A stretch of 64,000 nt of DNA from Adiantum capillus-veneris. Taxonomy: Eukaryota > Streptophyta > Polypodiopsida > Polypodiales > Pteridaceae. The DNA is taken from the NCBI GenBank assembly GCA_014529385.2, contig CM043964.1:102956087-103020086 (forward strand). The letters are read 5' to 3'. A program made the position numbers and the translations under genes. Shown here in pieces: positions 22,350 to 32,434 of the stretch (positions within the stretch are counted from its first letter, which is position 1; each line of letters opens with the position of its first letter). Under the pieces are notes generated by a model. The model did no database searches. It worked only from the letters and a program-made list of their open reading frames with translations, and was not told the origin of the DNA.

Positions 22350-23570
22350 AGATTCTTCCAAGAAGCGAGCCAGTGTCAAAGAGATCTTATAAAATGGTGC
22401 TACCAGAAGCCATTGGATTGAAACAAAAACTTTGTCAACTTATAGAACAAGGCTTCATTAGACCCAGTAAGTCAAGTTGGGGAGCACCAGTACTTTTTCA
22501 AAAGAAGAAATATGGGACTTTATGACTCTGCATTGACTACAGAGGACTAAACCTGGTAACAATTAAGAACAACTATCCTATCCCACGAATCGATGAATTG
22601 CTGGAAAGGATACATGGTTCCAAGGTCTTCTCAAAGATATATTTAAGGTCTAGTTATTATCAAATCTGAATAAAGGAATTAGATATTCCAAAGACAGCTT
22701 TCAACACCCGATATGGACATTTTGAGTTTATAGTAATGTCATTTGGTATGACTACATTCAATAGGTTGATGTAGGATATTTTCAGGCCGTTCCTAGATGA
22801 CTTTGTTCTTGTCTTCTTTGATGATATACTAATCTACTCAAAGGATGAAGAACAACATGAAGACCACCTGAGAAAGGTGTTGGATATTCTTCAAGAACAC
22901 AAGATATATGCAAAGATGAGCAAGTGTTCATTTTTCACTTCACGGATTGAGTATTTGGGATTTATTGTTTTGCATGAAGGAATCTCAATGGACCCTAATA
23001 AAGTGCAAGACATTTTTGAATGGCCTTAGCCATCATATGCAAGTGAGCTTAGAGGATTCTTAGGAATCACGAGATGGTATAGAATATTTATAAAGGATTA
23101 TGTAGTGATTGCTTCACCCTTGACCGATCTTTTGAAGAAAGGAGTGAAGATAAGTTGGGGACCACTACACCAAGAAAGATTTGACCAACCTAAGCAGTAT
23201 CTGACTACTGAACCGTGCCTAAAGCTACCAGATTTCAAACAGGCCTTTGAAGTCGTTACTGATGCTAGTGGAATAGCAGTTGGAGGAGTATTAGTTCAAG
23301 AAGGTAGACCAATAGATTTCACATCACGTAAGCTTAAGGTTCATGAAAAGAACTATCCACCCATGACCTTAAAATATTGGCAGTCATTCATGCTCTGAAG
23401 CTATGGAGACACTACTTATTGGGACGAAAGTTTCGACTTATAACTGACCACAAGAGCTTAAAGTGGATTTTCACCCAAGCAACGTTGAATATGCAACAAA
23501 GGAAATGGGTAGAACTTTTGCAAGAATTTGACTTTGACTTTATCTATCATCCTAGAAGTTAAAACATGGT
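22350..23570 (+). pseudogene. D: reverse transcriptase and RNase H
   Basis: RT blocks are in order: [44 protein letters not shown], a [12 protein letters not shown] and MSFGMT block, and the catalytic VFFDDILIYSK at about 22813-22845. The connection FTSRIEYLGFIV leads to RNase H with VVTDASGIAVGGVL (first Asp retained, about 23255), VIHALKLWRHYLLGRKF and LITDHKSLKWIF (23437-23470). Unlike in elements A-C, this RNase H keeps its acidic residues and no second RNase H follows. Stops interrupt it at about 22522, 22669, 22771 and 23026, and a frameshift lies near 23380. Confidence 0.9.
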
Positions 23571-24620
23571 TGCAAATTCACTCAGTCGAAAACCCTTTTT
23601 GATCCTCATATCTACACCCAACAACCCAATCATTGAAAAGATTAAGGAAGTTGAATCATCTGATCTAGAGTATCAAATACAGCTTAACGTTGTTTGATCT
23701 GGGGATTCGAAGAATATACCTTCAATGATACACTTCTCACATGATGGACCTTGTCTCTACTATAGAGATAGGTTATGTGTACCAAAGGACCCTAACTTAA
23801 AGAAGGCTATCTTATTTAGGCCCATGATAGCCCTTCTTGAGGACACCCAGGATATGCGAAGACTCTCAATGCCGTACAAAAAAGTTTCTATTGGACTGGG
23901 CAAAAGACAGATGTTCTATGCTATGTTTGTCAATGCTTGACATGCCAAAGGATTAAAGCTGAGAGAGTTAAACTTCCCAGTAAACTTCAACCATTGGACA
24001 TTCCCCACATGAAGTGGGAGTATATAAGTATGGACTTTGTCATTGGATTACCTACAGTACAAGGAGGCTATAATTCACTCATGGTAGTTGTTGACCTACT
24101 CATGAAGATTACGCACCTCATACCAATCAAAACAACCTTTACTTTCTTTGATATTGCATGACTATTTGTTAAAGATATTTTTAGATTTCATGGATTGCCC
24201 AAACGGATTATAAGAGATCAAGATGTGAAGTTCACTTCAAACTTTTGGACCACACTCTTCAAGGAAATTGGGACAGAGTTAAACTTTAGTACCGCATACC
24301 ATCCTCAATCAGATGGTCAAACAGAGCGAGTCAACCAAGTCATTGAAGATATTCTTAGAGCTTATTGTAGTAGAGAACCTAAGCGATGGATTCAAATTTT
24401 ACCTTTAGTGGAGTATGCTTAGAATGCTTGTCATCATCAAAGCATTGGTATGACCCCATTTTGTGCCTTGTATGGTCAAGAATGTGTCTCTCCACTCATC
24501 TTTTCTGACCCTACCATCAAAGTTGAAGCGTCTAAGAAGATGCTGGAAGAAATGGAAAATCAAACACAATCCATCCAAAAGGATATTCAGGCAGCTCAAG
24601 ATTGTCAAAAGCAGTATGCA
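23571..24620 (+). pseudogene. D: integrase, N-terminal and core part
   Basis: After an eroded zinc-binding region (about 23725-23960, ending near CQRIKAE), the core shows WEYISMDFVIGLPTVQGG (first Asp, about 24030), RIIRDQDVKFTSNFW (second Asp, about 24215), and AYHPQSDGQTERVNQ (catalytic Glu, about 24320). The chromovirus ALYGQECVSPL segment follows at 24470. The frame runs to QAAQDCQKQYASS and stops at 24620-24625, the target duplication of element A. The remaining C-terminus is at 57288. Stops at 23938, 24159 and 24420 disable it. Confidence 0.9.
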
Positions 24621-24957
24621 AGTAGTGACGGCCGATTTTCGAAACCGCGACCGCGAGAACAAAACCCCAAAGAGGGGAGAGCATATTACCAAGGGAAAAC
24701 AAAAAAAAGAAAAGTTTCTTTAACATTCACCACCCCTAGGCTTAACCACTAGCGGTGCGCCACCAATTTGGCCATATCTCTCCGTTATTGCCAGAAGATA
24801 GAGCCCTCTCTCTCCTGCTGCTCGGCTCTGCCACACAATCTCTCTCACTTACCCTGCACTGCATCACCCAGCCCAATGGGCACATAATTTTTTTTTTCAC
24901 TATTCCCTAGCGGGCTGCCAGATTTTGTAAATTCTCTCTCTTTCATTATTCATAAAA

Positions 24958-25074
<117 letters not shown>

Positions 25075-25300
25075 CTCGTCCATATCCCAGCCCAGCGGGC
25101 CGCCATACCATCACTCCTCCCTCTTCCCTCTTGTCCACACCCCTCGGCTTCACTCTCCTCTCTATCCCTCCCCTCTTGATTTCTTCCGATCGGTGGACCA
25201 CCGCCCTATCCTCCCATTTCTTCCTCTCCCTGAATTAGCTCTCTCACTCTCTCTCCCTCTGAGTGAGCGGCCCCGTGGGCATGAAATATGATACTCTCTC

Positions 25301-25342
<42 letters not shown>

Positions 25343-25434
25343 TCCCCTCCACATAACCTCTTCCTCTTATCCAGCCCCCCTCACTCACACACTCTCTCAC
25401 TCTCTCTCCCACAGGTAGGAACCCGCCACAGTAT

Positions 25435-25476
<42 letters not shown>

Positions 25477-25972
25477 GACCACACCCCCCCCTTCCCATTA
25501 TGTTGACCACTCTCACACCCCCCCCCCCCCCCCCCTTTCTCGCTATCTGTCGGCCATGGGCCACCACCCAAGCCAAGCGCTCCCTTAGAATCTCTCTTGT
25601 GCTCTTTTTGCTCGAGCCCAAAGGCCGCCGTCCACCAGCATGAGGGACCGCTCTCTCTCTCTCTTATCCACCCTCACCTTCTCCCTCCCTCACCACCTCA
25701 GCCTGACACCTCTCTCTCGCCCTGTGAGACGAGCAGCCCAAAGGCATGTAGTGAAATAGTATACCCCCCCCATCTTATCCACACACACACCACTCTTACA
25801 TCCTCCCCCTCACACACACACTCTCCCCCCCTCCCATCTCTCCCCAAGCGCTCGCAGGCAGCCATCTCATACACTCCCTCTCAGCTCGCTCTTATACTCT
25901 CCCTCTCGCTCTCTCCCTCTCAGCTCATTAGAGGCGCGCAGTCCACAGGCAACGGGTAACACTCTCTCTCTA

Positions 25973-26006
<34 letters not shown>

Positions 26007-26651
26007 CATTCCCCCCCCCCACACTCACACAGGGCCATCTTTGTGGTGGCAGGCATCACGTAAAGAAAAATATATATATATATATTCTTTAACTTATTAC
26101 CCCCCCCCGGTTCCCACGTACACCTTGCCATACATACACTCACCTATATAGCACACACACCTACACATGTACATATACACATACACACGCACGTATATAC
26201 GCACACACGAGAAAAATATAAAAAACCCGAAGGACATCGACGACATCGACAAAAAGAAAGGAGGCGGCCAAATCGCACGTCACCAACACCAAAACAAGAA
26301 AAGGCATCAAAGGCAGGCCCCGGCCGATCCCGAAAGTGATGAGTGCGCTACACCAACGCACCAGCAGTGCCATTGTTCACCGGCATTGCATCCACGATGC
26401 CTTCTTCAGTAAAATCCATAGTTTGGTGTCAATTTTTCCAGTTTCAAACCAAACCTTGTAAAAATATCCCAATTTTGTAAATTCTCATCTCTCTAAGTGA
26501 TGGTCACAAAGGCCCACCTAGAGGTTTTCCTTATAATATTTCCCAAGACAAAGAAAGGGTCAACCACCCAGGGCCCATCGCCTTGCTTTGTCTCCCCTTA
26601 TTAGATTACCCTAATCAAACCAGATTACCCTAATCGAAAGCAGCCAGCACC

Positions 26652-26658
26652 TATAAAA
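26652..26658 (+). promoter_or_regulatory. TATA box of A LTR
   Basis: TATAAAA in CACCTATAAAAAGGCAC; the 3-prime LTR has the same box near 56692. It is followed in the 5-prime copy by a 19-bp poly-G run. Confidence 0.65.
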
Positions 26659-27234
26659 AGGCACTTTGAGGTCACTATCAGGGGGGGGGGGGGGGGGGGC
26701 AAGTTCATCAGAGGTAAGAACTTGGTAGTATATTGCTGGGAGAAATTGGCAACATTTGCATCACAAGAGAGGGGACTTAGTGTAGCGATTTTCTTTGGGA
26801 ATTTGTACTATGTAAAGAAGCTATGTCTACATCTCAACTCCAATGTTCGATGCACACACACTCATGATAGCAAGGTTCTCGTGTCAGTGAGTCATCTCTA
26901 GAGAACGCACCAAGTAGGATCACTATCTCTCCCTATATCTCTCTATCACCATGAATTGCCACCTCATTGGAAATAAGGTTGCTGTAAATATTGCAAGAGA
27001 CTAATTCTCCCTCACACCCCCGAGGTTTTTCATCACCTGTCACTTTTCCTTTGTGTGTGTGTGTGTGTGTGTGTGTGGAGAGTCCGTGATATTTCAAATC
27101 ACCTTTGTCTGCATCCTAGCCGCTCAAATCTAGGCGGTGCCCCCTGTCCGCTTCATCTTCACCGGCCTGCGGCATGCATCGGCTCCCAACATTTTCGAGG
27201 CCGTCGGGGCTCGTGTCTCACTTTGTGCTCGTCA

Positions 27235-27254
27235 TTTGGTTCCTTTAGTGAGGA
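27235..27254 (+). other. Primer binding site region of A
   Basis: TTTGGTTCC directly follows the LTR end. It aligns with TTTTGGTGCCCCCAC in B and AATTGGTGCCCCCAC in C. The cognate tRNA is not assigned. Confidence 0.5.
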
Positions 27255-27309
27255 GGGATTCTTGGAAACCTTCAGTTTACAATGCTGAAAGCAACACACA
27301 TCATCAATC

Positions 27310-27567
27310 ATGGACGAATGGATGAAGGAGTTCTCTAACTAGAGAATGGAAGAGGAGGAGACTAAGGAGGCACTAGCCGCCTTCATTGAAGTACTACTGC
27401 CAAGCTGTAGTGTCGTCAGTATTCAAGAGGTAAGCTCCCCATCTCGTGTTGCTCGTTCTAACCACAAATTGAGAGCATCAGGTGGGAGGCCTATGAAGTG
27501 CTATCACTGCTGTCTACCAAAGCACACTGTCAATGAGTGCAAGCAACGAAGGCAACGAAGGGGCTGA
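27310..27567 (+). pseudogene. A leader ORF1 with CCHC zinc knuckle
   Basis: The ATG at 27310 opens MDEWMKEFSN, matching MDEWREEFAN of leader ORF1 in B (32247). One TAG interrupts it at 27340-27342. The acidic helix (MEEEETKEALAAFIEVLLP), then SIQEVSS, are conserved with B. Only the A copy ends in a knuckle CYHCCLPKHTVNEC (CX2CX4HX4C) followed by basic residues. It lies between the primer site and gag, where most gypsy elements have no gene. It may bind nucleic acid, but the function is unknown. A GTAAG donor-like site sits at the same codon (EV of QEVSS) in A and B, so splicing of this leader is possible. Confidence 0.6.
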
Positions 27568-28245
27568 AATCGTCCACATCAACATTCACCGCGAGGAGGT
27601 CGTCCATATCAAAGGAGGAAAGAAAGCGATAAGGCCTCTCTTCTCTAAGGAAACTGCAATCAAAGGTATAACCTCTACTCCAAAATGGCTTAAAGGGGTT
27701 GCCTGAGCCAAAGGTAAGGAAAGGATAAGCTAGTCTGGAAACACATGAACCCAAAGGAAGAAGCATCCGGACATGCGAGTGCTTCAAGTTCGGAAAGCCG
27801 GGTCGTACCCAGTTTTCCAAAGAGACGGTCATCCAAGGCTAGGTGGCAGAAGGTCGCCTACCGATTCGCATGGCGCATGCGAGTACTGCCAGTCCATTTT
27901 GCCAATCCTGAAGCAGAAGTGGTAAGAAGGTTTCCATGCCCTAAAGAGGAGTGGTTTGGCTACTGCTCTCGCTGTTTTGGAGGACGGGTAGAGGGTCTTC
28001 CTTCTCTCCCCATACAACTCATCTTGAAGAAGCTCTCCACCACTGGTGAAACCTAGTGGACTGGAGACGAGCTACAACTCAATGGAGTGGAGTTCATGCA
28101 ACGCACCGACTACGGTAATTATCTGCAGTTGCTGCTAGCCAAAAGGCTGGGAGTAGTCAGACGCGTCGCCATCACCCTGTATGTGCTGAGCGATGAAGGA
28201 AAAGTAGAGCCTATGAAAGGCGACGACCTCCTGTGGATGTGCTGA
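27566..28245 (+). pseudogene. A leader ORF2, conserved FGYCxxCFG protein
   Basis: Homologue of the 194-residue ORF2 in B (32608-33192). A first part (VHINIHREEVVHIKG, about 27570-27615) matches YINIPEGNVTHIKG in B in a different frame. The main frame runs 27745-28245 with one TAG at 28054-28056. Shared features in order are a basic helix ending AYRFAWRMRVLPVHFANP, FGYCSRCFG with a CxxC pair, RVEGLPSLPIQLILKKLS, LNGVEFMQRTDYGN, LQLLLAKRLGVV and a GDDLLW end. By eye nearly half the aligned residues are identical between A and B. I know no family for it. The CxxC pair suggests metal binding. Confidence 0.6.
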
Positions 28246-28300
28246 CTCATCAACATCAGCACGGTAAGAGTATAAGTAAGTGGTCCACCATCTGTGCATG

Positions 28301-28498
28301 ATGGAAAACGGGCCAACAGTGTTCCCGTTTAGATCTCTGCAACATATGCATGTGAATATTTATGTAGATAGAAAAATATTCTACCAACAGAAGATTGTGT
28401 ATTTTTTCGGCGCTGCAGTGCTAGGAGAAATCCTTAGCTCCCCAAACCTTATCATTCTCACCACTCCTTCAATGTTTCCATCTTTATCCTGTTTTAAT
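28301..28498 (+). pseudogene. A leader ORF3, small conserved protein
   Basis: The ATG at 28301 opens MENGPTVFPF. HVNIYVDRKIFYQQ, FFGAAVLGEILSSPN and, after a frameshift near 28465, HHSFNVSIFILF with TAA at 28496-28498 all match the leader proteins of B (33209) and C (43116). It sits about 90 bp before gag. Length would be about 66 residues. Function unknown. Confidence 0.6.
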
Positions 28499-28591
28499 CT
28501 ATCCACCCAAACCTGTAAAAAGCTACTATGAGCCGCTACTGTCATTAATCTTATTTTTTAAAAAAAGTTTGTAATTTTCTGAGTCACTACC

Positions 28592-29600
28592 ATGGCAAGT
28601 GTTTCTTTCCCCACATTCAGTGGGAAGAAGGGAGAAGACGTCACCACCGACTTTCTGGATGATTTAGACATCGCTTGTGTGGTTTCCAACAAGGATGACG
28701 ACGCCTCACGGCTATGAATTTTTCCTCTACTGATGAAAGTAGAGGCCAAGTCTTGGTACTATGCTTTGCCCCAAGCTACCAAAAATGCATGGGATGTATT
28801 ATGTGCTACCTTTGTGAAGAGTTTTGGTGGAGGCACAACCTCAAAAAATCTATGGAAGCTACTGACGGAATTAAAGTAGGGAGGTCTGCTAGAGTATGCC
28901 ACCTATGAGTCCAAGTGTGTGGATTTGTGGGAGAGATGGGTTGACTCACTAGAGGAAGGTGAAGGAGCGCCTAAGTTCTTGAAGAAGGACCGTTTCATTG
29001 CTGGCCTGTACTCGCTGCTTAAGAAGAAGGTAAAGGGAAGGTTTCCTGCAACATATGAGTTGGTAGTGGAAGTAGCTCGCCTTAAAGACAAGAAGCTACG
29101 CATGCAAGCAAGAGTCAATGAGTTAGAGAAATCAAGATCAGTTCAACTAACCCTAGTGACTGGAACAGCCGTTCATAGAGCCCAACCACAAGAGGCATCA
29201 GAAGAGCAGCAGGACCTGCTGAGTTGCATCATTACCTAACACGAGAGTTTATCCATGCATCTAGTGCAGCAAGGGCATGCACCTGTCAGAAGGACAAGGA
29301 AGGAAAAACCAAGAGTACCACTGTTATAATTGCGGGGAAGACGGCCATGGCATGTACTACTGCCCACATCCAAGAAGGCAGAATTTCAATAGAGGGGGGA
29401 GAAAAAATCAGATCTCTCTGTCAAGGGCAAGACCACCACCACCCATGAAACCAAGGCTGATTCCATTGGTCCAAATCCTTTGACCACCTATACAACAACA
29501 ACCACCACCACGACCTCTTATTCGACCACTACCCCCACCACCTTCTATAAACCAAGCAGTAAGTGTTATTAGCTTGGAAGCTAAAGGAAAGCCAAAGGCA
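28592..29600 (+). pseudogene. A: Gag
   Basis: The ATG at 28592 opens MASVSFPTFSGKKGEDVTTDF, a gypsy capsid start resembling FPNFYGKPGEVAPEF in B. One frame continues to 29239 with stops at about 28718 and 28876, covering the capsid (WYYALPQATKNAW, LWERWVDSLEEGEGAPKFL, KKKVKGRFPATYELV). After a frameshift, the knuckle CYNCGEDGHGMYYC (about 29320-29363) is complete. A Pro-rich tract and a basic-acidic linker follow. It would form the particle and bind the RNA genome. Confidence 0.85.
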
Positions 29601-29648
29601 GAAGAATCAGTTTGAGAGAAGCACAAAGGGAAAGAAAAAATAGAAGAA

Positions 29649-30281
29649 GTGGATGCCATGGGGGTGAAGCATGCCAGACACGAAGAAGCCTCTCAAAAAG
29701 AAGATAAAATGAAAGGAAAAGGCGAGTCTAGCAAGCAGGCATCTAAGCTGCGATGGAAGATAGACATCGTGGATTTTTCACTAGGTGAGTATGCTAAACC
29801 ATATGACTTAGTTCATGATGTGTTGATGCAGGCCCTGAAGATAACTTGGCCCCAATTAATCCATCTTGCACCAAGGATGAGCAGGCAATGGACGAAGATG
29901 GCAAGTACAAGAAAATCAAGACCAAGGAAAGCTGGGTCTATCTCTGGGAGGAATCTCAACGACATCCTACCAACTATGGATGCCCACATCGAGGGGCCAC
30001 AAATCTCAAACGTCTACATAGATGGTGGCTCGCAAATATGCGTGAAGAGTGAAAAAATGATGGACCATCTAGGCCTAGAGGTGAGTAGGCCGGCACCCTA
30101 CCGAGCCAAAATGGCAAATAACGTAAGAGTGAAATGCGTAGGCATTGTGAATGCGGTCAAAGTAAAGGCATTTAATACAGAAGTGGAGGTAGACATTTTT
30201 GTCATGTCACACAAAGGGGAGGGCTACCCTATCATTCTTGGGAGACCTTGGCTCATGGCTATGGAAGCTAAGCAAGACTAG
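29649..30281 (+). pseudogene. A: protease, ending in TAG
   Basis: 211 codons are open. An IDIVDFSLGEYAKPYDLVHD segment matches EDFPLGVGSIPYDLVAD in B, then comes the retropepsin loop VYIDGGSQICV (D-G-G, about 30015), MANNVRVKCVGIVNAVKV and VMSHKGEGYPIILGRPWLM. The frame ends in TAG at 30279-30281. Element B has TAG at the identical position and C has TGG (Trp) there. It would mature the Gag-Pol polyprotein. Confidence 0.85.
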
Positions 30282-30657
30282 AGTACCAGAATGATCCAGA
30301 TGAAGGACGCTAAAGGGAAGTCCATATTCTATGACATGAGGACTGGGAAGCAACGCAACATGATCTTGGAGGCTTCATAAGATGAGTCCACGAGTGACTA
30401 TTCATCCACCTCAGGAGAAGAGACAACAAAAATTGAAGAGGGATCACTTTCCCCTCCCATTCCAAGATGAAATTATCAATGAAGTGGCGGTTCATGAGCG
30501 CTACACAGTATGGGATGGCTACTCAGGATACTTTCAGATTAGCATTGCGGAGGAAGACCAAAAAAGACAACTTTCATAACACCTTGGGGATGCTTTGCTT
30601 ACAAAGTGATGCCTTTTGGCCTCGCCAACGCTCCGGCCACATTCCAGCGCTATGTGA
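30282..30657 (+). pseudogene. A: RT first part, with internal deletion
   Basis: The frame continues after the TAG (FYDMRTGKQRNMI, then an acidic stretch to SSTSGEET) and then jumps at about 30420-30430 to RDHFPLPFQDEI of the RT palm. Comparison with B (35325 to about 35790) shows some 450 bp missing, removing the RT fingers (WVSPVV...GKWRVCVDY). [25 protein letters not shown] block remains, broken by a frameshift near 30560. It ends at 30657 with the target duplication TGTGA of element B and resumes at 51768. Confidence 0.85.
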
Positions 30658-30952
30658 TGATGCATGGTTTTTAGGACCCCTTCTGAAGATGCAATAAAGA
30701 CACAGTCAGTTGTTGGGGAGATGAGGATACTCTAGTCCAAGGGATCTCGAAAGAGAAGAAAAATCTACTTCACAAGCACCAAAGAGTAAAAAGTGCCATG
30801 GACAGAAGATACGTGGGAACGAGCTCTTATGCATGCCTACAACCTATATCTTACAGAATAGCCCATTCTAGGTGTGAATTTCTAGTGAAATTTACACGAG
30901 GATGTTCGTGTGGACTCACAACACAGCATACTCCATTTTCACTTTTTTACCG

Positions 30953-31085
30953 ACAGTAAATATTTTTTATCACAGTAAATATTTTTTACCTACAGTAAAT
31001 ATTTTTCACCTACATGGTAAATACAAATCACTTTTTACCTACAGTAACTTTTTTTACCCATGGTAAATATTTTTTACTGCACCAT
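30953..31085 (+). repeat. Short palindromic repeat array in B U3
   Basis: Five to six copies of a 19-bp unit close to ACAGTAAATATTTTTTACC. Each copy is nearly its own inverse (GTAAA...TTTAC), so it could form hairpins or bind dimeric factors. The same array is at about 39299-39430 in the 3-prime LTR. Confidence 0.75.
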
Positions 31086-31565
31086 AAGTATTTGGTAGGT
31101 AACAGTTCACTGTTACTAGAAGCAGTGATTGGGCATCAACAATGCAGTTACAGGAGGAGAAAAGGGAAAAATCTTATGGTAAAGGTGAGTCAACAAGGAT
31201 AAAGACTTTTGAGTTGAAAAGAGACATGCTGATTTTTTCAAAGAACACATGTCAAAAGAAGCCATGGTTGAGGATTTTTTGAGAATTTGATATTCAGGAG
31301 GACCCAGCAGGTCCCCCCCTGACATGTGCAGAACCTCCAGTTTCAACAGCCACCTTACCTGCTCTTAAATGTTGGTGAAGACCTTATCCCCATGTGGCAC
31401 AATAAAAAAAATCAACGTTTACGCTCCCCTCTCACATCACTCTAGAGAATATCTTGATGGTGACATATCAGGTGACCTCAATCTGTTGACCACCCTAAGC
31501 AAAAAGTAACCCCAATCAGCGGATTTAAGTATGTTTATCCCTAATCCTAAACCCTCTCAAAAACC

Positions 31566-31572
31566 TATATAA
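31566..31572 (+). promoter_or_regulatory. TATA box of B LTR
   Basis: TATATAA in AACCTATATAAGGAGGCC, the core promoter that would start the genomic RNA of B. The 3-prime LTR has the same box near 39912. Confidence 0.65.
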
Positions 31573-32174
31573 GGAGGCCTTCTCTCACTCAAAACTAACA
31601 CACTTCACCCACTTCACCAAGCAACGAAGCTATGACGACATTGCTCACAACGAGGAGCTATGGATGGAGCTCTACTCTCTCTCCCTGTCTCTCTCGCCCT
31701 CTAGTATGCTACATTACTAGCCCTAAAACCTAAATAAGGAGTCTTCTCTCATGTTCCATGGCCACCATCCTCGCCATCATTCTCTAAGGTATTGATGTGT
31801 TGCTAGTAGGATCATACCTACTTGCTGGGTTGATTGTTTTTTGACAAGGGATTATGCCATCCTTGGCTTGCTTCTCTATATCCTTGTTATGTATGATCAG
31901 ATGCCGTTGTATTGTTAAGCTGATGTCTTGTGTATATATATGCTACATAAGGTCCCTAAGCTTCATTTCTATGTGTTTTGCCATATGTTTTGATGCCATC
32001 ATAATGCTAGAAGTCTCACTTGCCTATGTGCAGTATGTGTGAGGTCCCTAAACCTCTTAATTTAGGGTGGTGCCCCCTTTGTTTTGTTCTTTGCTTGTTT
32101 GCATGAGGCATGGTTTGTGGAGTGTGCACGAGTACAGAGGCCACCCGATTGCACTGCTCTTTTTCTCGCTATCA

Positions 32175-32194
32175 TTTTGGTGCCCCCACTAAGG
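32175..32194 (+). other. Primer binding site region of B
   Basis: TTTTGGTGCCCCCACTAAGG follows the LTR end. The core TTGGTGCCCCCAC is shared with element C, which suggests the same primer tRNA; I do not assign it. Confidence 0.55.
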
Positions 32195-32246
32195 AGGGCT
32201 ACACAGACCTTCAGTCCACAAGCAATGAAGATGTGCAATCTACAAC

Positions 32247-32432
32247 ATGGACGAATGGCGTGAGGAGTTTGCAAATTGGAGAATAGAGGAGGAGGAGGCT
32301 TTAGAGGCCTTAAAATCTTTCATCGAGGTCTTGTTACCAGGTTGCAGTGTCATTGAAATTCAAGAAGTAAGTTCTTCTACATGCCTTGTTCGTGATCGTC
32401 GCCAACGAAGGAGAGTAAGAAGAAGAGCTTGA
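32247..32432 (+). CDS. B leader ORF1
   Basis: 61 codons, starting MDEWREEFANWRIEEEEALEAL and ending in a run of Arg (RRQRRRVRRRA). It matches leader ORF1 of element A over its acidic helix and the IQEVSS segment, but lacks the zinc knuckle seen in A. The very acidic front and very basic tail suggest binding to RNA or to a basic partner. The frame is open. A GTAAGT donor-like site lies at the QEVSS codons, as in A. Position between primer site and gag is unusual for gypsy elements, although extra ORFs upstream of gag are known in the Ogre branch of Tat. Function unknown. Confidence 0.5.
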   Translation: MDEWREEFANWRIEEEEALEALKSFIEVLLPGCSVIEIQEVSSSTCLVRDRRQRRRVRRRA

Positions 32433-32434
32433 TA

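Larger units (their letters stand above)
30658..32174 (+). repeat. 5-prime LTR of B
   Basis: 1517 bp, TGATGC...CTATCA, matched by 39005-40139 plus 51391-51762. It differs from the 3-prime copy by scattered substitutions and a roughly 14-bp indel in a CTCTC tract near 31685. It contains repeated GTAAATATTTTTTAC palindromes in U3. Confidence 0.94.

Noticed and set aside
30953-31085. CRISPR-like array
   Set aside because: Units are contiguous A/T-rich palindromes without unique spacers in a plant LTR; no cas genes exist in such a genome.
31014-31346. Short ORFs repeated at 39361-39693
   Set aside because: Inside B LTRs; duplicated by LTR identity, not coding conservation.
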